A DNA stretch of 64,000 nt, from contig NZ_CP062231.1 of assembly GCF_024707525.1 (NCBI RefSeq), positions 3,658,001-3,722,000 on the forward strand, read 5' to 3'. Positions 25,029 to 33,861 of this stretch are shown here, one piece after another; positions within the stretch are counted from its first letter, which is position 1; every line of letters starts with the position of its first letter. The position numbers were made by a program, and so were the translations under genes. The stretch comes from Rhizobium sp. TH2. GTDB lineage: Bacteria; Pseudomonadota; Alphaproteobacteria; Rhizobiales; Rhizobiaceae. The notes below the pieces were generated by a model. It was given only the letters and a program-made list of their open reading frames with translations. It was not told the DNA's origin and ran no database searches.

Positions 25029-25979
25029 TCAGAGGCCCAAGGCGCTCTTGACCGCGGCGGTGGCGTCTGCACCATCCTTGGTGGTCACGCCTGCGAGCCA
25101 GGGCTCGAATGCACCCGGATTGGCGGTCAGCCACTCGGTGGCCGCAGCTTCCGGCTCCATGCCGCCATCGAGGATCTTCGCCATGATCTCGTTTTCCATG
25201 GGAAGCGTGAACTTCAGGTTCTTGAGGAAGGTGCCGACATTGCTGCATTCGGACGTGTAGCCCTCCCGCACATTGGTATAGACCGTCGCGCCGCCGAAAT
25301 TCGGGCCGAACACGTCGTCGCCGCCCGTGAGATAGGTCAGCTTGAAGTTGGCGTTCATCGGATGCGGCGCCCAGCCAAGGAAGACGATCGGCTTGCCGTC
25401 CTTGTCGAGCTTGGCGACCTGCGACAGCATGCCTTGCTCCGAGGATTCGACCAGTTCCGTGCCCTTGAGGCCGAACTTGTCGCCCTCGATCATGCCGAGG
25501 ATCAGGCGGTTGCCGTCATTGCCCGGCTCGATGCCGTAGACCTTGTTTTCCAGCGCATCCTTGTTCTTGGCAATGTCGGCGAAATCCTTGATGCCAAGCT
25601 TTTCACCGGCCTCATTGGTCGCGAGCGTATATTTCGCACCTTCGAGATTGGCGCCGAGCACTTCCACCGACTTGTCGTCGCGGTATGGCTTGAGGTCGGC
25701 TTCCATCGTCGGCATCCAGTTGCCGAGGAAGACGTCGATGTCCTTGTTCTTCATCGACTGGTAAGTGACGGGAATGGAGAGGACCTTGATGTCGGTCTCG
25801 TAGCCTAGCGCCTTGAGAACCACCGAGGTCGTTCCCGTCGTCGCGGCAATGTCGGACCAGCCCACATCGGCGAAACGCACCGTGCCGCAGCTTTCAGGCT
25901 CGGCAGCGAACGACGCGCCGGCCAATGCGGTCACCGAAAAGCCGAATGCGAGGATGGTGGTGGAAAGCAGTTTGTTCAT
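25029..25979 (-). CDS. choX: Choline ABC transporter substrate-binding protein
   Basis: 316 residues from ATG 25979, preceded by GGGAGAA. Signal peptide 'LLSTTILAFGFSVTALAGASFA'. The mature protein has the betaine/choline-binding fold with 'CGTVRFADVGWSDIAATT', 'LGYETDIKVLSIPVTYQSMKNKDIDVFLGNWMPTM', 'IVFLGWAPHPMNANFKLTYLTGGDD'; the Trp residues of the substrate box are present in DVGWSD, GNWMP and LGWAPH. First gene of the choXWV operon. Confidence 0.94.
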   Translation of the reverse strand: MNKLLSTTILAFGFSVTALAGASFAAEPESCGTVRFADVGWSDIAATTGTTSVVLKALGYETDIKVLSIPVTYQSMKNKDIDVFLGNWMPTMEADLKPYRDDKSVEVLGANLEGAKYTLATNEAGEKLGIKDFADIAKNKDALENKVYGIEPGNDGNRLILGMIEGDKFGLKGTELVESSEQGMLSQVAKLDKDGKPIVFLGWAPHPMNANFKLTYLTGGDDVFGPNFGGATVYTNVREGYTSECSNVGTFLKNLKFTLPMENEIMAKILDGGMEPEAAATEWLTANPGAFEPWLAGVTTKDGADATAAVKSALGL

Positions 25980-26289
25980 ATTTGTTCTCCCAGTTGTTTT
26001 TATGTCGTTAGCCAATCACCAATGAAAGTTAAATTCAAGCGGATAGACGCCGCCAATCTGCGCATTAGCGACCTCGATGTGACGTTTTGGGATTTGCAGC
26101 AGAGATGGAAAGACAAAACCGTGGCCTGAACAACCGGCCAGTTATGCCAGCCAGAACTGTATCGCTTGCCGGCTAAGTATCGATAATGCGGAACATCTAG
26201 GCTGCCTTCCGCAAAATAATCTTGTCTTTTCAGCCGTCTTTTGATCTCGATCACAAGAGAGCAAAAGCGAATATTCCGAGGGTTCGACA
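25980..26289. other. Intergenic region between divergent choX and cytochrome c genes
   Basis: 310 bp. It must contain the choX promoter and the cytochrome gene promoter. I see GGGAGAA for choX at its left edge and no strong inverted repeat or convincing sigma-70 pair; no small gene is evident. Confidence 0.5.
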
Positions 26290-26670
26290 ATGAAATTCCA
26301 AGTCATCCTGTTGAGTGCCGCCATCATCTCTGCGGCAGGCGCCGCCCGGGCAGGCGATGCGAGCGCGGGCGCCGTGGTCTTCCGCAAATGCCAGAGCTGT
26401 CATAGCGCGACGAACCCCGGCAACCGGGTCGGCCCGTCGTTGATGAACCTCATCGGACGTCCGATCGCAACCGCCGAGAATTTCCGCTATTCCGAGGCCA
26501 TGACGGCATTCGGCGCCGGCAAGGTATGGGACGAAGCGACGCTCACGGAATATCTCGCGGCACCCCGCGACTTGGTGCCCGGAACAAGAATGGCCTTTCC
26601 CGGCCTCAAGACGCCGGAAGACATCGCCAATGTCATCGCTTACATCAAGGATCCCGCTGCAGCGCAGTAA
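26290..26670 (+). CDS. Class I c-type cytochrome, periplasmic
   Basis: 126 residues. Signal peptide MKFQVILLSAAIISAAGA then ARAGDASAG. Heme site CQSCH (residues 37-41), 'GNRVGPSLMNLIGRPI' loop, and the axial Met in 'VPGTRMAFPGLKTPEDIANVIAYIKD'. This is the cytochrome c2/c550 fold used as a soluble electron carrier. Its partner is unknown. It stands alone, 191 nt before the next gene. Confidence 0.93.
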   Translation: MKFQVILLSAAIISAAGAARAGDASAGAVVFRKCQSCHSATNPGNRVGPSLMNLIGRPIATAENFRYSEAMTAFGAGKVWDEATLTEYLAAPRDLVPGTRMAFPGLKTPEDIANVIAYIKDPAAAQ

Positions 26671-26861
26671 GCGTGCAAATCGCCTCCCGGAGCGAATATT
26701 ATCCGCCACTTGTGCGTCTGACAGCCGACACCAATCTATTGTATTGGCAGGTCGGTGCCGCGTCGCGCTTTAGGGTTTCAAAGCAACCAAAAAAAGGTAA
26801 TGTCGCGCTCGACCAATTTATCTCAACCGTTCCGCCCGCCAGCGGACACAAGGGGGACACC

Positions 26862-27950
26862 ATGGCCACACTTCAATCCTTCGATGCGGAAATCCAGAAA
26901 ACCCAGGCGATCGTCAACGACATGCGCGGCAAGCTCGACGCATCCACCGGCGTGCTCGACCAGTTCGCCAAGGCCGATGCCAAGATCGGCGACGTCAATT
27001 TCGACATCGAGAATGCCCGCATCCAGGATGTGATCAACCAGCAGAAGGTCATGGAAGGCAATATCGCCGACCTGATCATCGGCCTGGAAGACGCGACCAA
27101 CGTCTTCGGCTCGGAATTCGAGAGCATGAAGAGCCAGACGGGATGGGAAAGTTTCATCGGCATCTTCTCCAAGCAGTCGGCACAGCGCATGCGCACCGAG
27201 CGCGTCCGCAACATGTCGCTCGCCGGCAACCTGCAGGAACTGCTTGCGAAATCCGACTCCATCGTCGGCATGCTCAAGGAGCAGAAGTCTGTCCTGGAAC
27301 AGCGCTACAAGTCCTCCGAGACCAATCTCGTGCAGGTCATCCAGCGCCGCAAGAACACCATCACCAATCTCGAAGCCGTCCAGAAGCGCATCGAGGAAAT
27401 CAATCCGCTGCTGATGGATATCGAAAACAAGATCGCCGCCACCACCGATCAGGTCGCGCGCCAGGATCTCGAGGCCGAACGCTCGAAGCTCGCCACCGAA
27501 TATAATCAGATGCAGGCCAAGGAGCAGGAACTGCTGGCCGAGAGCCAGACGCTCGAACGCTACACCTCGATGTTCCAGACCTTCGTCGATTCGCTCAACA
27601 ACCAGCTCGCCGCCCAGAACACGCTGATCAACAAGCTGACCATCGATACCGAGCAGCGCATCGTGCTCTACAAGGCGCTCGAGGATTCGTTGAAGACCGC
27701 CGCCCAGCAGGACGTCGCCCACAAGATCAACACGCTCGGCAGCCAGGTCGATACCGCCGCGGAGGAAACCATGGCCGGCATCGGTGCAGCTGCCCAGAAG
27801 CACATCGGCGATCTGCTCGAAATGCACGAGAAGAACATGCTGTCGACCCAGGACATCCAGCGCCGCAAGAAGCTCGCCGACGATGCTTTCGCCCGCCGCT
27901 TCCAGACGGTGCTCGACAAGCACAATTCCGCGAATTACGTGAAGCAGTAA
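26862..27950 (+). CDS. Coiled-coil protein, first gene of the SPFH/AAA operon
   Basis: 362 residues from ATG 26862, preceded by AAGGGGGACACC. It is essentially all-helical: no membrane segment, no signal, long heptad-type stretches from about residue 130 to 260 ('EQKSVLEQRYKSSETNLVQVIQRRKNTITNLEAVQKRIEEIN'-like content, quoted in part: 'EINPLLMDIENKIAATTDQV'). A short aromatic patch 'TGWESFIGIFSKQ' near residue 90 breaks the helix pattern. The C-terminal end 'RRKKLADDAFARRFQTVLD' is basic. The organisation is reminiscent of TelA/YaaN-type helical proteins but I cannot establish homology. Leads a tight operon (spacing 71, 13, then the repeat element). Function unknown; a scaffold or adaptor for the membrane SPFH protein and the AAA ATPase is an inference. 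Confidence 0.85.
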   Translation: MATLQSFDAEIQKTQAIVNDMRGKLDASTGVLDQFAKADAKIGDVNFDIENARIQDVINQQKVMEGNIADLIIGLEDATNVFGSEFESMKSQTGWESFIGIFSKQSAQRMRTERVRNMSLAGNLQELLAKSDSIVGMLKEQKSVLEQRYKSSETNLVQVIQRRKNTITNLEAVQKRIEEINPLLMDIENKIAATTDQVARQDLEAERSKLATEYNQMQAKEQELLAESQTLERYTSMFQTFVDSLNNQLAAQNTLINKLTIDTEQRIVLYKALEDSLKTAAQQDVAHKINTLGSQVDTAAEETMAGIGAAAQKHIGDLLEMHEKNMLSTQDIQRRKKLADDAFARRFQTVLDKHNSANYVKQ

Positions 27951-28021
27951 AAGAAACAGTTTGGTTCTTTGCCTGGTGGCCGGTCATGCCGGCTGCCAGC
28001 GGACCCGTGGGAGAGATTTGA

Positions 28022-28903
28022 ATGGCTGAAGCAGCGGCGCCTGCCCCCAAACGCGGATTCATCAGAACAGCAGTGATTGCTATTGTTGTCGGCATCCTCG
28101 CGCTGATCATCTTCGGCGGCAGCTTCTACACGATCGACCAGGGCGAGCGCGGCGTCATCCTGCGCTATGGCGCGGTCGTCGGCACCGCCGAGCCGGGCCT
28201 CGGCTTCAAGCTGCCGATGATCGACACCGTCGTGAAGATTTCGGTCCAGAGCCGTGCCAAGGTCTATGACAACGTCAACACCTATTCCCGCGACCAGCAG
28301 CCCGCCAACATCACCATCTCTGTGAACTACCGCCTGCCGGCCGACCAGGTCGACAAGATCTATGCCGAATATGGCGGCGAGGAGGGCATCGTCAATCGCC
28401 TGATCGACCGCCGCCTTTTCGAGCAACTGAAGAACGTCTTCGGCCGCTTCAACGCCGTGACCGCAATACAGGACCGCGCCAAGCTGAACGCCGAGACGGA
28501 AGACGCGATCCGCAAGTTCATCGTCGGCCCGGTGGTGATCGAAAGCGTGCAGATCGAGAATATCGATTTCTCAGACGCCTATGAGCAGTCGATCGAAAAC
28601 CGCATGCTGGCCGAAGTCGAAGTCCAGAAACTGCAACAGAATGCCGAGCGCGAGAAGGTGCAGGCGCAGATCACCGTCACCCAGGCCAATGCCCGCGCCG
28701 ACGCCGTTCGCGCCGAGGCAGAAGCAAACGCCGCGGCCACCCGCCTCGCCGGCGACGCGGAAGCCGACGCGATCCGTGCCAAGGGCGCCGCACTCCGCGA
28801 CAACCCCTCGCTGATCAACCTGACGGCGGCCGAAAAATGGAACGGGGCGCTTCCCTCGACCATGGTGCCGGGCTCGGCGCTACCCTTCATCGGCGTCAAG
28901 TAA
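28022..28903 (+). CDS. SPFH/prohibitin-family membrane protein
   Basis: 293 residues. One membrane segment at residues 13-38 (FIRTAVIAIVVGILALIIFG), then the SPFH domain: 'IDQGERGVILRYGAVVGTAEPGLGFKLPMIDTVVKISVQ', 'TISVNYRLPADQVDKIYAEYG', 'LNAETEDAIRKFI'. From about residue 185 follows the long Ala/Glu/Arg-rich helix typical of prohibitin and HflC ('MLAEVEVQKLQQNAEREKVQ', 'RADAVRAEAEANAAATRLAG'). Such proteins form large ring or cage assemblies on the membrane and often partner with AAA proteases (FtsH, for HflKC). Here the AAA ATPase is encoded two genes downstream, which suggests a dedicated pair. Start supported by GGGAGAGATTTGA. Confidence 0.92.
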   Translation: MAEAAAPAPKRGFIRTAVIAIVVGILALIIFGGSFYTIDQGERGVILRYGAVVGTAEPGLGFKLPMIDTVVKISVQSRAKVYDNVNTYSRDQQPANITISVNYRLPADQVDKIYAEYGGEEGIVNRLIDRRLFEQLKNVFGRFNAVTAIQDRAKLNAETEDAIRKFIVGPVVIESVQIENIDFSDAYEQSIENRMLAEVEVQKLQQNAEREKVQAQITVTQANARADAVRAEAEANAAATRLAGDAEADAIRAKGAALRDNPSLINLTAAEKWNGALPSTMVPGSALPFIGVK

Positions 28904-28916
28904 AGGGAGCCGGTCG

Positions 28917-30062
28917 ATGCGCCCAGTGGAACCCGCCGTCCAGCAATATTTCTTGACCGTCCGCGCGGCCTTCGAGGGCATGGAGATCTATCTCGATGAC
29001 CTGAGCCGCGGCCAGGCGATCAAGGACCTGACGGCGACGCTGATCATGAAATATGTCGAGCGGCTGAAGACCTCGCTCGGCTGCTGGGAAAACAAGACCG
29101 GCTTCATGGATCGCTTCAAGATCTCGCGCGCCGAATCCGGCTTTCCGATCTACCAGAACGTGCTCGAACTCGAAAACGACCGCAAGACCGCGCCCGAGCG
29201 GCTGTCGGGCATCCCCGACGGCACCAAATTGCGCGCCGAGATGGTCGATTTCATCCTGCGCAACAAGGCTTTCCCCGAGGCGCTACAGGGCCGCATGGCC
29301 GAGCGGCTCTATCTCGAGGAAGTGGTCAAGGGCGAGGTCTTCTCGCCGGTGATCCTGCCCGAGACTTCAGGCATATCCATCAATCCCGACACCCGCCGCC
29401 CCTCGATCGTCGTCAACTGGGCCGCCTTCGACGGTAGCCAGACGCTGCCGATGATCTACATCGCCAAGATCGAGGATTCCTCGGAAAACATGAGCCGGAT
29501 GCTGATCACCCGCGACGGCAAGCTCAACAGCGATCTCGATATCCCGCTGCCGGTCGGCGGCCTGCTCAATCCCGAACTCGCCGCCCGCTTCGACGATTTC
29601 GTGATCCGCAATTCGGGCTTCGCACTGTCGCCGGTGACGATCGTCACCAACATGGACAAGGATTTCGAGACGCTCCATCCCAAGCAGATGCGCCGCATCG
29701 TCATCGGCCCGTTCTATTCCGCCGGCATCACCGAGAACAACGCCGTGATCAACGGCATCCTGTCGCGCGTGAAGAAAAAGGAGAATGCCTGGCTGCTCAC
29801 CTGGACCGTGCAGGAAGTCTTCTCGACGCGCGAGAAGCCCGAGGTGAAGGGCTTCTTCTCCTCGACCAAGGCGCAGCAGGAATTCCACATCGACACGTCA
29901 AATATGGAAGCCTCCCGCATGGGCGTCTCGGCCTTCGAGAAACACGCGCTGGTGCCGCACGAAGCCTATACCGCGCTCTATGCCTCCAACGAGGCGGATA
30001 CGATTTTTGCGGGTTACAAAGTGCATGTGATCTCCGGCAACCAGGTGACGAGCGAGGTTTGA
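28917..30062 (+). CDS. Conserved protein of unknown function, SPFH/AAA operon
   Basis: 381 residues, preceded by AAAGGGAGCC. Soluble, mixed alpha/beta, no membrane segment or signal. The N-terminal 110 residues are helical ('YFLTVRAAFEGMEIYLDDLSRGQAIKDL'); the rest is rich in beta-strand patterns and contains 'RRPSIVVNWAAFDGSQTLPMIYIAKIEDSS' and 'RRIVIGPFYSAGITENN'. No catalytic motif is recognised. Its stop is followed immediately by a 171-bp repeat element, so its original spacing to the AAA gene is lost. Confidence 0.8.
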   Translation: MRPVEPAVQQYFLTVRAAFEGMEIYLDDLSRGQAIKDLTATLIMKYVERLKTSLGCWENKTGFMDRFKISRAESGFPIYQNVLELENDRKTAPERLSGIPDGTKLRAEMVDFILRNKAFPEALQGRMAERLYLEEVVKGEVFSPVILPETSGISINPDTRRPSIVVNWAAFDGSQTLPMIYIAKIEDSSENMSRMLITRDGKLNSDLDIPLPVGGLLNPELAARFDDFVIRNSGFALSPVTIVTNMDKDFETLHPKQMRRIVIGPFYSAGITENNAVINGILSRVKKKENAWLLTWTVQEVFSTREKPEVKGFFSSTKAQQEFHIDTSNMEASRMGVSAFEKHALVPHEAYTALYASNEADTIFAGYKVHVISGNQVTSEV

Positions 30063-30078
30063 GATGGGTGAATTTCGC

Positions 30079-30249
30079 AAGAAAGACCCCGCCCCAACCC
30101 CTCCCCACAAGGGGGAGGGGCTTAACGCGCCGCACCGCCTCACATCGCTTCGAAGCTTGCAGGACATGACGCCGTCCATGATAAAATGAGAGGATGCCGC
30201 AGCTTAGCCCCTCCCCCTTGTGGGGAGGGGTTGGGGCGGGGTCTTTCTT
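30079..30249. repeat. 171-bp MITE-like element with 44-bp perfect inverted repeats
   Basis: The arms 30079-30122 and 30206-30249 are exact reverse complements over 44 nt and enclose an 83-bp centre. Each arm itself contains a 9-bp self-complementary block (CCCCTCCCC / GGGGAGGGG with a 5-nt loop). The element fills most of the 220-nt gap between two genes of the operon. Its size, palindromic arms and GC-rich C/G runs fit the intergenic repeat families found in many copies in rhizobial genomes. No ORF or target-site duplication is evident. It could add transcript stability, a terminator, or simply be tolerated. Confidence 0.9.
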
Positions 30250-30282
30250 ACTTCTAAACCCGACCGCCGAGAGGAAAGACCC

Positions 30283-32199
30283 ATGTCCCTGAACACCGGC
30301 CTGACCGCCATCCCCGAAGACGACATCACCAAGCATCAGTCCATCGCCCAGAGCTTCGTCACCAAGGTCGTGATGCTGGAAAACGATTCCGGCACGTCAG
30401 GCACCGCGCTCGCCGGCACCAACCGCCGCTTCGTCTCGACCGTCTCGACCGGCGGCAACCGCCGCACCCGCGAGGTCGAACTCGCCCGCACCATCCAGTC
30501 GGTCCGCGCGGCCGACCAGATGTTGTCGCCGAACCAGCACACGCTTCTCTTCCGCGCCCGTCGCGGCGTGATGGTGGGCCTCGCCGTCGCCGATGTCTTC
30601 TCGCGCCAGACCAATCTCGAGGGCCTGCAGGCCCGCAACACCACCGCGCCGCTCCAGGGCCCGGACGCCGATAATTTCAAGGCACTGCTCTCGGCTGCTG
30701 CCTACATTACCGCCTTCACCTTCGCGGCCTACCTCACCACCACACTCCCCGGCGAAGGCGAACCGGCGGAGGACGTCACTGAACCGGATTACCTGTTCGA
30801 CACGCCGCAGGATGCCGCCAAATCCATGGTCGCCGGCCTCGAACGCGCAATCGCCGGCTCGCCCGACGACACCGCGATGATCAGCCGCGCCCGGGCCTTC
30901 GCCCGTGTCGCCACCGAAGGCCTGATCTCCCGCAAGGCCCGCTTCACCGGCCTCGCCGCCTTCGAGAACGTTCATATCCGCATCGAACAGGACGATTTCG
31001 ACCTCAACGGATTCGACGTGACGCCAGGCGCGAAACGCAAGCCGCTGGTCATGACCTTCAAGAAGCCTGAAGAGGTCGTCGGCAATCATATCGCCAAATA
31101 CCAGAGCATGAAGCTCGCCAAGATGATCATGGCCTACGACTTCCAGAAACAGATGAACCCTTTCGTCGAACTCGGCGGCTTCCTCTTCACCTTCATCGGC
31201 GACGGCATGCCCGGCACCGGCAAGACCACGCTGATCCAGATGATTGCCGGCCTGATGAACAACTATTGCGAGATCGCCGGCTACGCCTTCCACTACGAAA
31301 ATTTCGGCGTCGACCAGATTTCCTCCTACCAGGGCAAGTCGGGCCAGAACTGCAAGGACTTCATCAACAACGTCATGAACCCGAAGGCGATCGGGTTCGG
31401 CACGATCGATGACGTCGATCAGGTCGCGGCCAAGCGCTCCGACGACCGCGCCTCCGCCGGTCAGCAGGAGGTCACCGCCGTGCTGATGGAAAGCTTCGCC
31501 GGAGCCTCGACCGTGGTGCGCGGCAATTGCACGTTCGGCATGCTCTCCAACTACCCGGAAAATGTCGATGATGCGCTCCGCCAGCGTGCCGGCGCCCGTT
31601 GGCTGGTCGATGGTCCGCAGACCCGCGAGGACTATATCGACATCTTTGCGCTTCTCGCCGGCAAGAACCATTCGATCCCGCTCGGCGAACACCAGCTCTA
31701 CGCCAACCAGGAGATCAAGAAGGCCGTCTCCGAAACCTATCAGGCGCATGCCAAGCCGCACGAGGAAGGCCTCGCCGCAGTCTGGGAGCGCTTCGAAAAG
31801 GAAAAGGGCGGCCTGAAAACCATCGCCGATGTGGGCACCTACCTCCACATGATCCGCATCGCCGAACCCCGCTTCACCGGCCGCGCAGTCAAGAACATCA
31901 CCGACGCGGTCAAGATGCGCGCCATGGATGTCGAGCTTCCCGACCAGTGGTTCGAGAAGCCCGAAAACTTCATGCACAAGTCCTACGATGAGAAGAAGGC
32001 GATGATCGAGCATCTGCGCGGCCCGATCACCCTCGACATGATCCTCCAGGAAATCAACCGCTACGGCGACTCGGAATTCCGCTACACCGACAAATCCGAC
32101 GACGCCGCCATCAACGACATCATCCGCCGCGAACGCCAACGCGAGAAGGCGATCAAGGAGATCGAGGAGATGCGCAAGGATGGACGGTGGAGCGCGTGA
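30283..32199 (+). CDS. AAA family ATPase, SPFH/AAA operon
   Basis: 638 residues from ATG 30283, preceded by GAGAGGAAAGA. Walker A 'GDGMPGTGKTTL' at residues 306-317 (Lys314) and Walker B-like 'IGFGTIDDVDQV' at about 370-381. Downstream 'SNYPENVDDALRQRAGARWLVDG' looks like the sensor/arginine-finger region. The N-terminal 300 residues are a family-specific domain with no membrane segment ('SPNQHTLLFRARRGVMVGL'). The C-terminal 60 residues are charged and helical ('RRERQREKAIKEIEEMRKDG'). It is probably a hexameric remodelling ATPase, not a protease, since no HExxH or Ser/Lys protease site is present. Clusters with SPFH and DUF2333 genes point to a membrane-associated machine of unknown role. 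Confidence 0.88.
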   Translation: MSLNTGLTAIPEDDITKHQSIAQSFVTKVVMLENDSGTSGTALAGTNRRFVSTVSTGGNRRTREVELARTIQSVRAADQMLSPNQHTLLFRARRGVMVGLAVADVFSRQTNLEGLQARNTTAPLQGPDADNFKALLSAAAYITAFTFAAYLTTTLPGEGEPAEDVTEPDYLFDTPQDAAKSMVAGLERAIAGSPDDTAMISRARAFARVATEGLISRKARFTGLAAFENVHIRIEQDDFDLNGFDVTPGAKRKPLVMTFKKPEEVVGNHIAKYQSMKLAKMIMAYDFQKQMNPFVELGGFLFTFIGDGMPGTGKTTLIQMIAGLMNNYCEIAGYAFHYENFGVDQISSYQGKSGQNCKDFINNVMNPKAIGFGTIDDVDQVAAKRSDDRASAGQQEVTAVLMESFAGASTVVRGNCTFGMLSNYPENVDDALRQRAGARWLVDGPQTREDYIDIFALLAGKNHSIPLGEHQLYANQEIKKAVSETYQAHAKPHEEGLAAVWERFEKEKGGLKTIADVGTYLHMIRIAEPRFTGRAVKNITDAVKMRAMDVELPDQWFEKPENFMHKSYDEKKAMIEHLRGPITLDMILQEINRYGDSEFRYTDKSDDAAINDIIRRERQREKAIKEIEEMRKDGRWSA

Positions 32200-32237
32200 T
32201 CCTCGGTTATCTCTTCACTTTCGGCTAGGAGTTTAAA

Positions 32238-32471
32238 GTGTCGAATTCTTTCACCATTGACTTGAATGATGAGGGTCTTGAGCGGTTGAAAGCTGCTGCT
32301 GCTCATGTAGGAAAGTCGCCTATAGATTTCGTCCGTGAGGCGGTGCAAGAGCACATCGAAGATGTTGAAGACGTCATAAGTGCTGAGGCCGCCCTTACGA
32401 AAATTCGTTCAGGCGAAATGAAGACCTATCCACTCGAAGAATTGATGCGCGAATTCGGCCCTGAAAACTGA
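32238..32471 (+). CDS. RelB/DinJ-type ribbon-helix-helix antitoxin, orphan
   Basis: 77 residues from GTG 32238 with TAGGAG at 32226-32231. Pattern of a RHH DNA-binding antitoxin: 'SFTIDLNDEGLERLKAAAAHVGKSPIDFVREAVQEHIEDVEDV' (strand, then two helices), followed by a toxin-wrapping tail 'AALTKIRSGEMKTYPLEELMREFG'. The toxin gene that should follow survives only as its last 26 codons (32472-32552). It is inserted in the SPFH/AAA operon between the AAA gene and the next member. Confidence 0.82.
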   Translation: MSNSFTIDLNDEGLERLKAAAAHVGKSPIDFVREAVQEHIEDVEDVISAEAALTKIRSGEMKTYPLEELMREFGPEN

Positions 32472-32552
32472 CGTGCGGTTTGCGACCTCCAACACAATAA
32501 GCTAGTGGTTCTCGTCATCGAGATTGGACACCGACGTGAAGTCTACAGGTAG
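32472..32552 (+). pseudogene. C-terminal remnant of a RelE toxin
   Basis: Directly after the antitoxin TGA, the same frame stays open for 26 codons ending in TAG 32550-32552. The translation contains AVCDLQHNKLVVLVIEIGHR, then REVYR and the stop: this is the standard end of RelE-type toxins (YR..CDIQDD.LVVLVV..GHRREVYR). The start and the first roughly 60 codons of the toxin are missing, so the gene is dead by internal deletion. Not expressed as a product unless by readthrough of the antitoxin stop. Confidence 0.85.
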
Positions 32553-32567
32553 AACATTGGCCGCCGC

Positions 32568-33857
32568 ATGAAACGCCTCCTCGAAGCAGAACTGATTTAC
32601 GGACGGCTGTTGTCGGTCAACGAGCCGCATCTGATCGCCCGCTACAACAAGGCGCTCAAAGGGTTTGGCTTGCCCGAGACCAAGCTCACCGAATTCGACA
32701 TCGACATGACCGGCTTTTCGCCGCAGATCGCGGCCGAACTCGGCGACCGGGATTATCTCGACCCCAACCGCGTCAACCGCCGCTTCGTCATCCTCACCCC
32801 CGGCCAGGAGCAATTGCCCGTCGTCCATACGAGCTTTTCCAACACCGCCGCCCTGATGCACGAATTCTTCAACGCCAATGCGCGCGCCATCAATGCCGTC
32901 ACCATCAAGGACGCGCTCTATGGCGAGATCGAGGATTCGGTCGCCACCGTCGATCACATCGAGGACCTGCTTTCGATCAACGAGGTGCATTTCCAGGTCC
33001 ATTCGGCCGAAGACATCCTCGGCAAGGCAGCCGAACTGCGCCAGCTCGCCGACATGCTGGTTTCCAAGCCCGATGCCTGGCGCGACAACGAGATGCTCAA
33101 TCGCATGGTCGAACTGTCGAGGACCACTGGCGACATCCGCCAGAACACGCTCGTCCCGGACCAGCTCGTCTTCCGCCACGATGCCTTCTGGGCCAATCAT
33201 TTTGGCGGCGTGTTCGTATTCCACGACGACCGCAACACGACCGTCATCTGCAAGTCCGATGTTCCAGGCTTCCGCAAGGCGCGTCCGTGGCAGGTCTCCT
33301 ATATCGATATCGAGGATTACGAGACGATCTACGGCTTCCTCGCCCGCACCAAGCGGCTGGAACTGCCGCAAGGCTCGTGGATCCGCGAATCCGGCCTGCT
33401 CGAGCACCGCATGGAAATGGCTCTCCTCAACCTCGCCGGCCAGAAGGATCCCGCTTTCGACCCTGCCAAGGCAGATCGCGTCTGGCTACAGACCTGGGCG
33501 CATATGAATGCCAGGACGGTCGCCGAGGATGGCGTCTATCCTTTTCTGGCCGAGATGCAGCGCCAGATCGTTTCGACCGGCCAGGTGCGCATGCCCGATG
33601 TCGCGGCCCGCTTCCGCTTCCTGCTCGTCCGCGCCAACCCCGGCCATCCCGACAAATGGCTGGTCAACCAGTTGATCTCGCGGATGCAGACCTTCGATTT
33701 CGTCTCGCTATACGTCTTCGACAAGCAGGGTTTCTACGAAGCCTACGAGCGCTATCCGGACAAATTCCAGGAACACGTTGTGCAGACGCTGCAGGATACA
33801 TATCTGACTGACAAGGCCGCCTTCCGCCGTCGCCTGTACGGCATCAAAGAGGATTGA
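32568..33857 (+). CDS. Conserved protein of unknown function (possibly DUF6638), SPFH/AAA operon
   Basis: 429 residues, start MKRLLEAELIYGRLLSVNEP. Soluble, no membrane segment. Conserved-looking parts: 'HLIARYNKALKGFGLPETKLTEFDIDMTGFSPQIAAELGD', 'VVHTSFSNTAALMHEFFNANARAINAVTIKDALYGEIEDSV', 'TLVPDQLVFRHDAFWANHFGGVFVFHDDRNTTVICKSD', 'LLVRANPGHPDKWLVNQLI'. I recall this as the family catalogued DUF6638; the number should be checked. There is no strong Shine-Dalgarno site, perhaps because the decayed toxin-antitoxin module replaced the original upstream sequence. Ends 4 nt before the DUF2333 gene. Confidence 0.8.
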   Translation: MKRLLEAELIYGRLLSVNEPHLIARYNKALKGFGLPETKLTEFDIDMTGFSPQIAAELGDRDYLDPNRVNRRFVILTPGQEQLPVVHTSFSNTAALMHEFFNANARAINAVTIKDALYGEIEDSVATVDHIEDLLSINEVHFQVHSAEDILGKAAELRQLADMLVSKPDAWRDNEMLNRMVELSRTTGDIRQNTLVPDQLVFRHDAFWANHFGGVFVFHDDRNTTVICKSDVPGFRKARPWQVSYIDIEDYETIYGFLARTKRLELPQGSWIRESGLLEHRMEMALLNLAGQKDPAFDPAKADRVWLQTWAHMNARTVAEDGVYPFLAEMQRQIVSTGQVRMPDVAARFRFLLVRANPGHPDKWLVNQLISRMQTFDFVSLYVFDKQGFYEAYERYPDKFQEHVVQTLQDTYLTDKAAFRRRLYGIKED

Positions 33858-33861
33858 CCAT

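Noticed and set aside
30087..30120. Hairpin in the left arm of the 171-bp element as an operon terminator
   Set aside because: No U tract follows and the same sequence recurs inverted 83 nt downstream; better explained as part of the repeat element.
30397..32139. 580-codon minus-strand frame opposite the AAA ATPase gene
   Set aside because: Composition (Asp/Gly/Val/Ala/His/Leu) is typical of reverse-strand shadows of Rhizobiales genes; Walker motifs lie on the plus strand.
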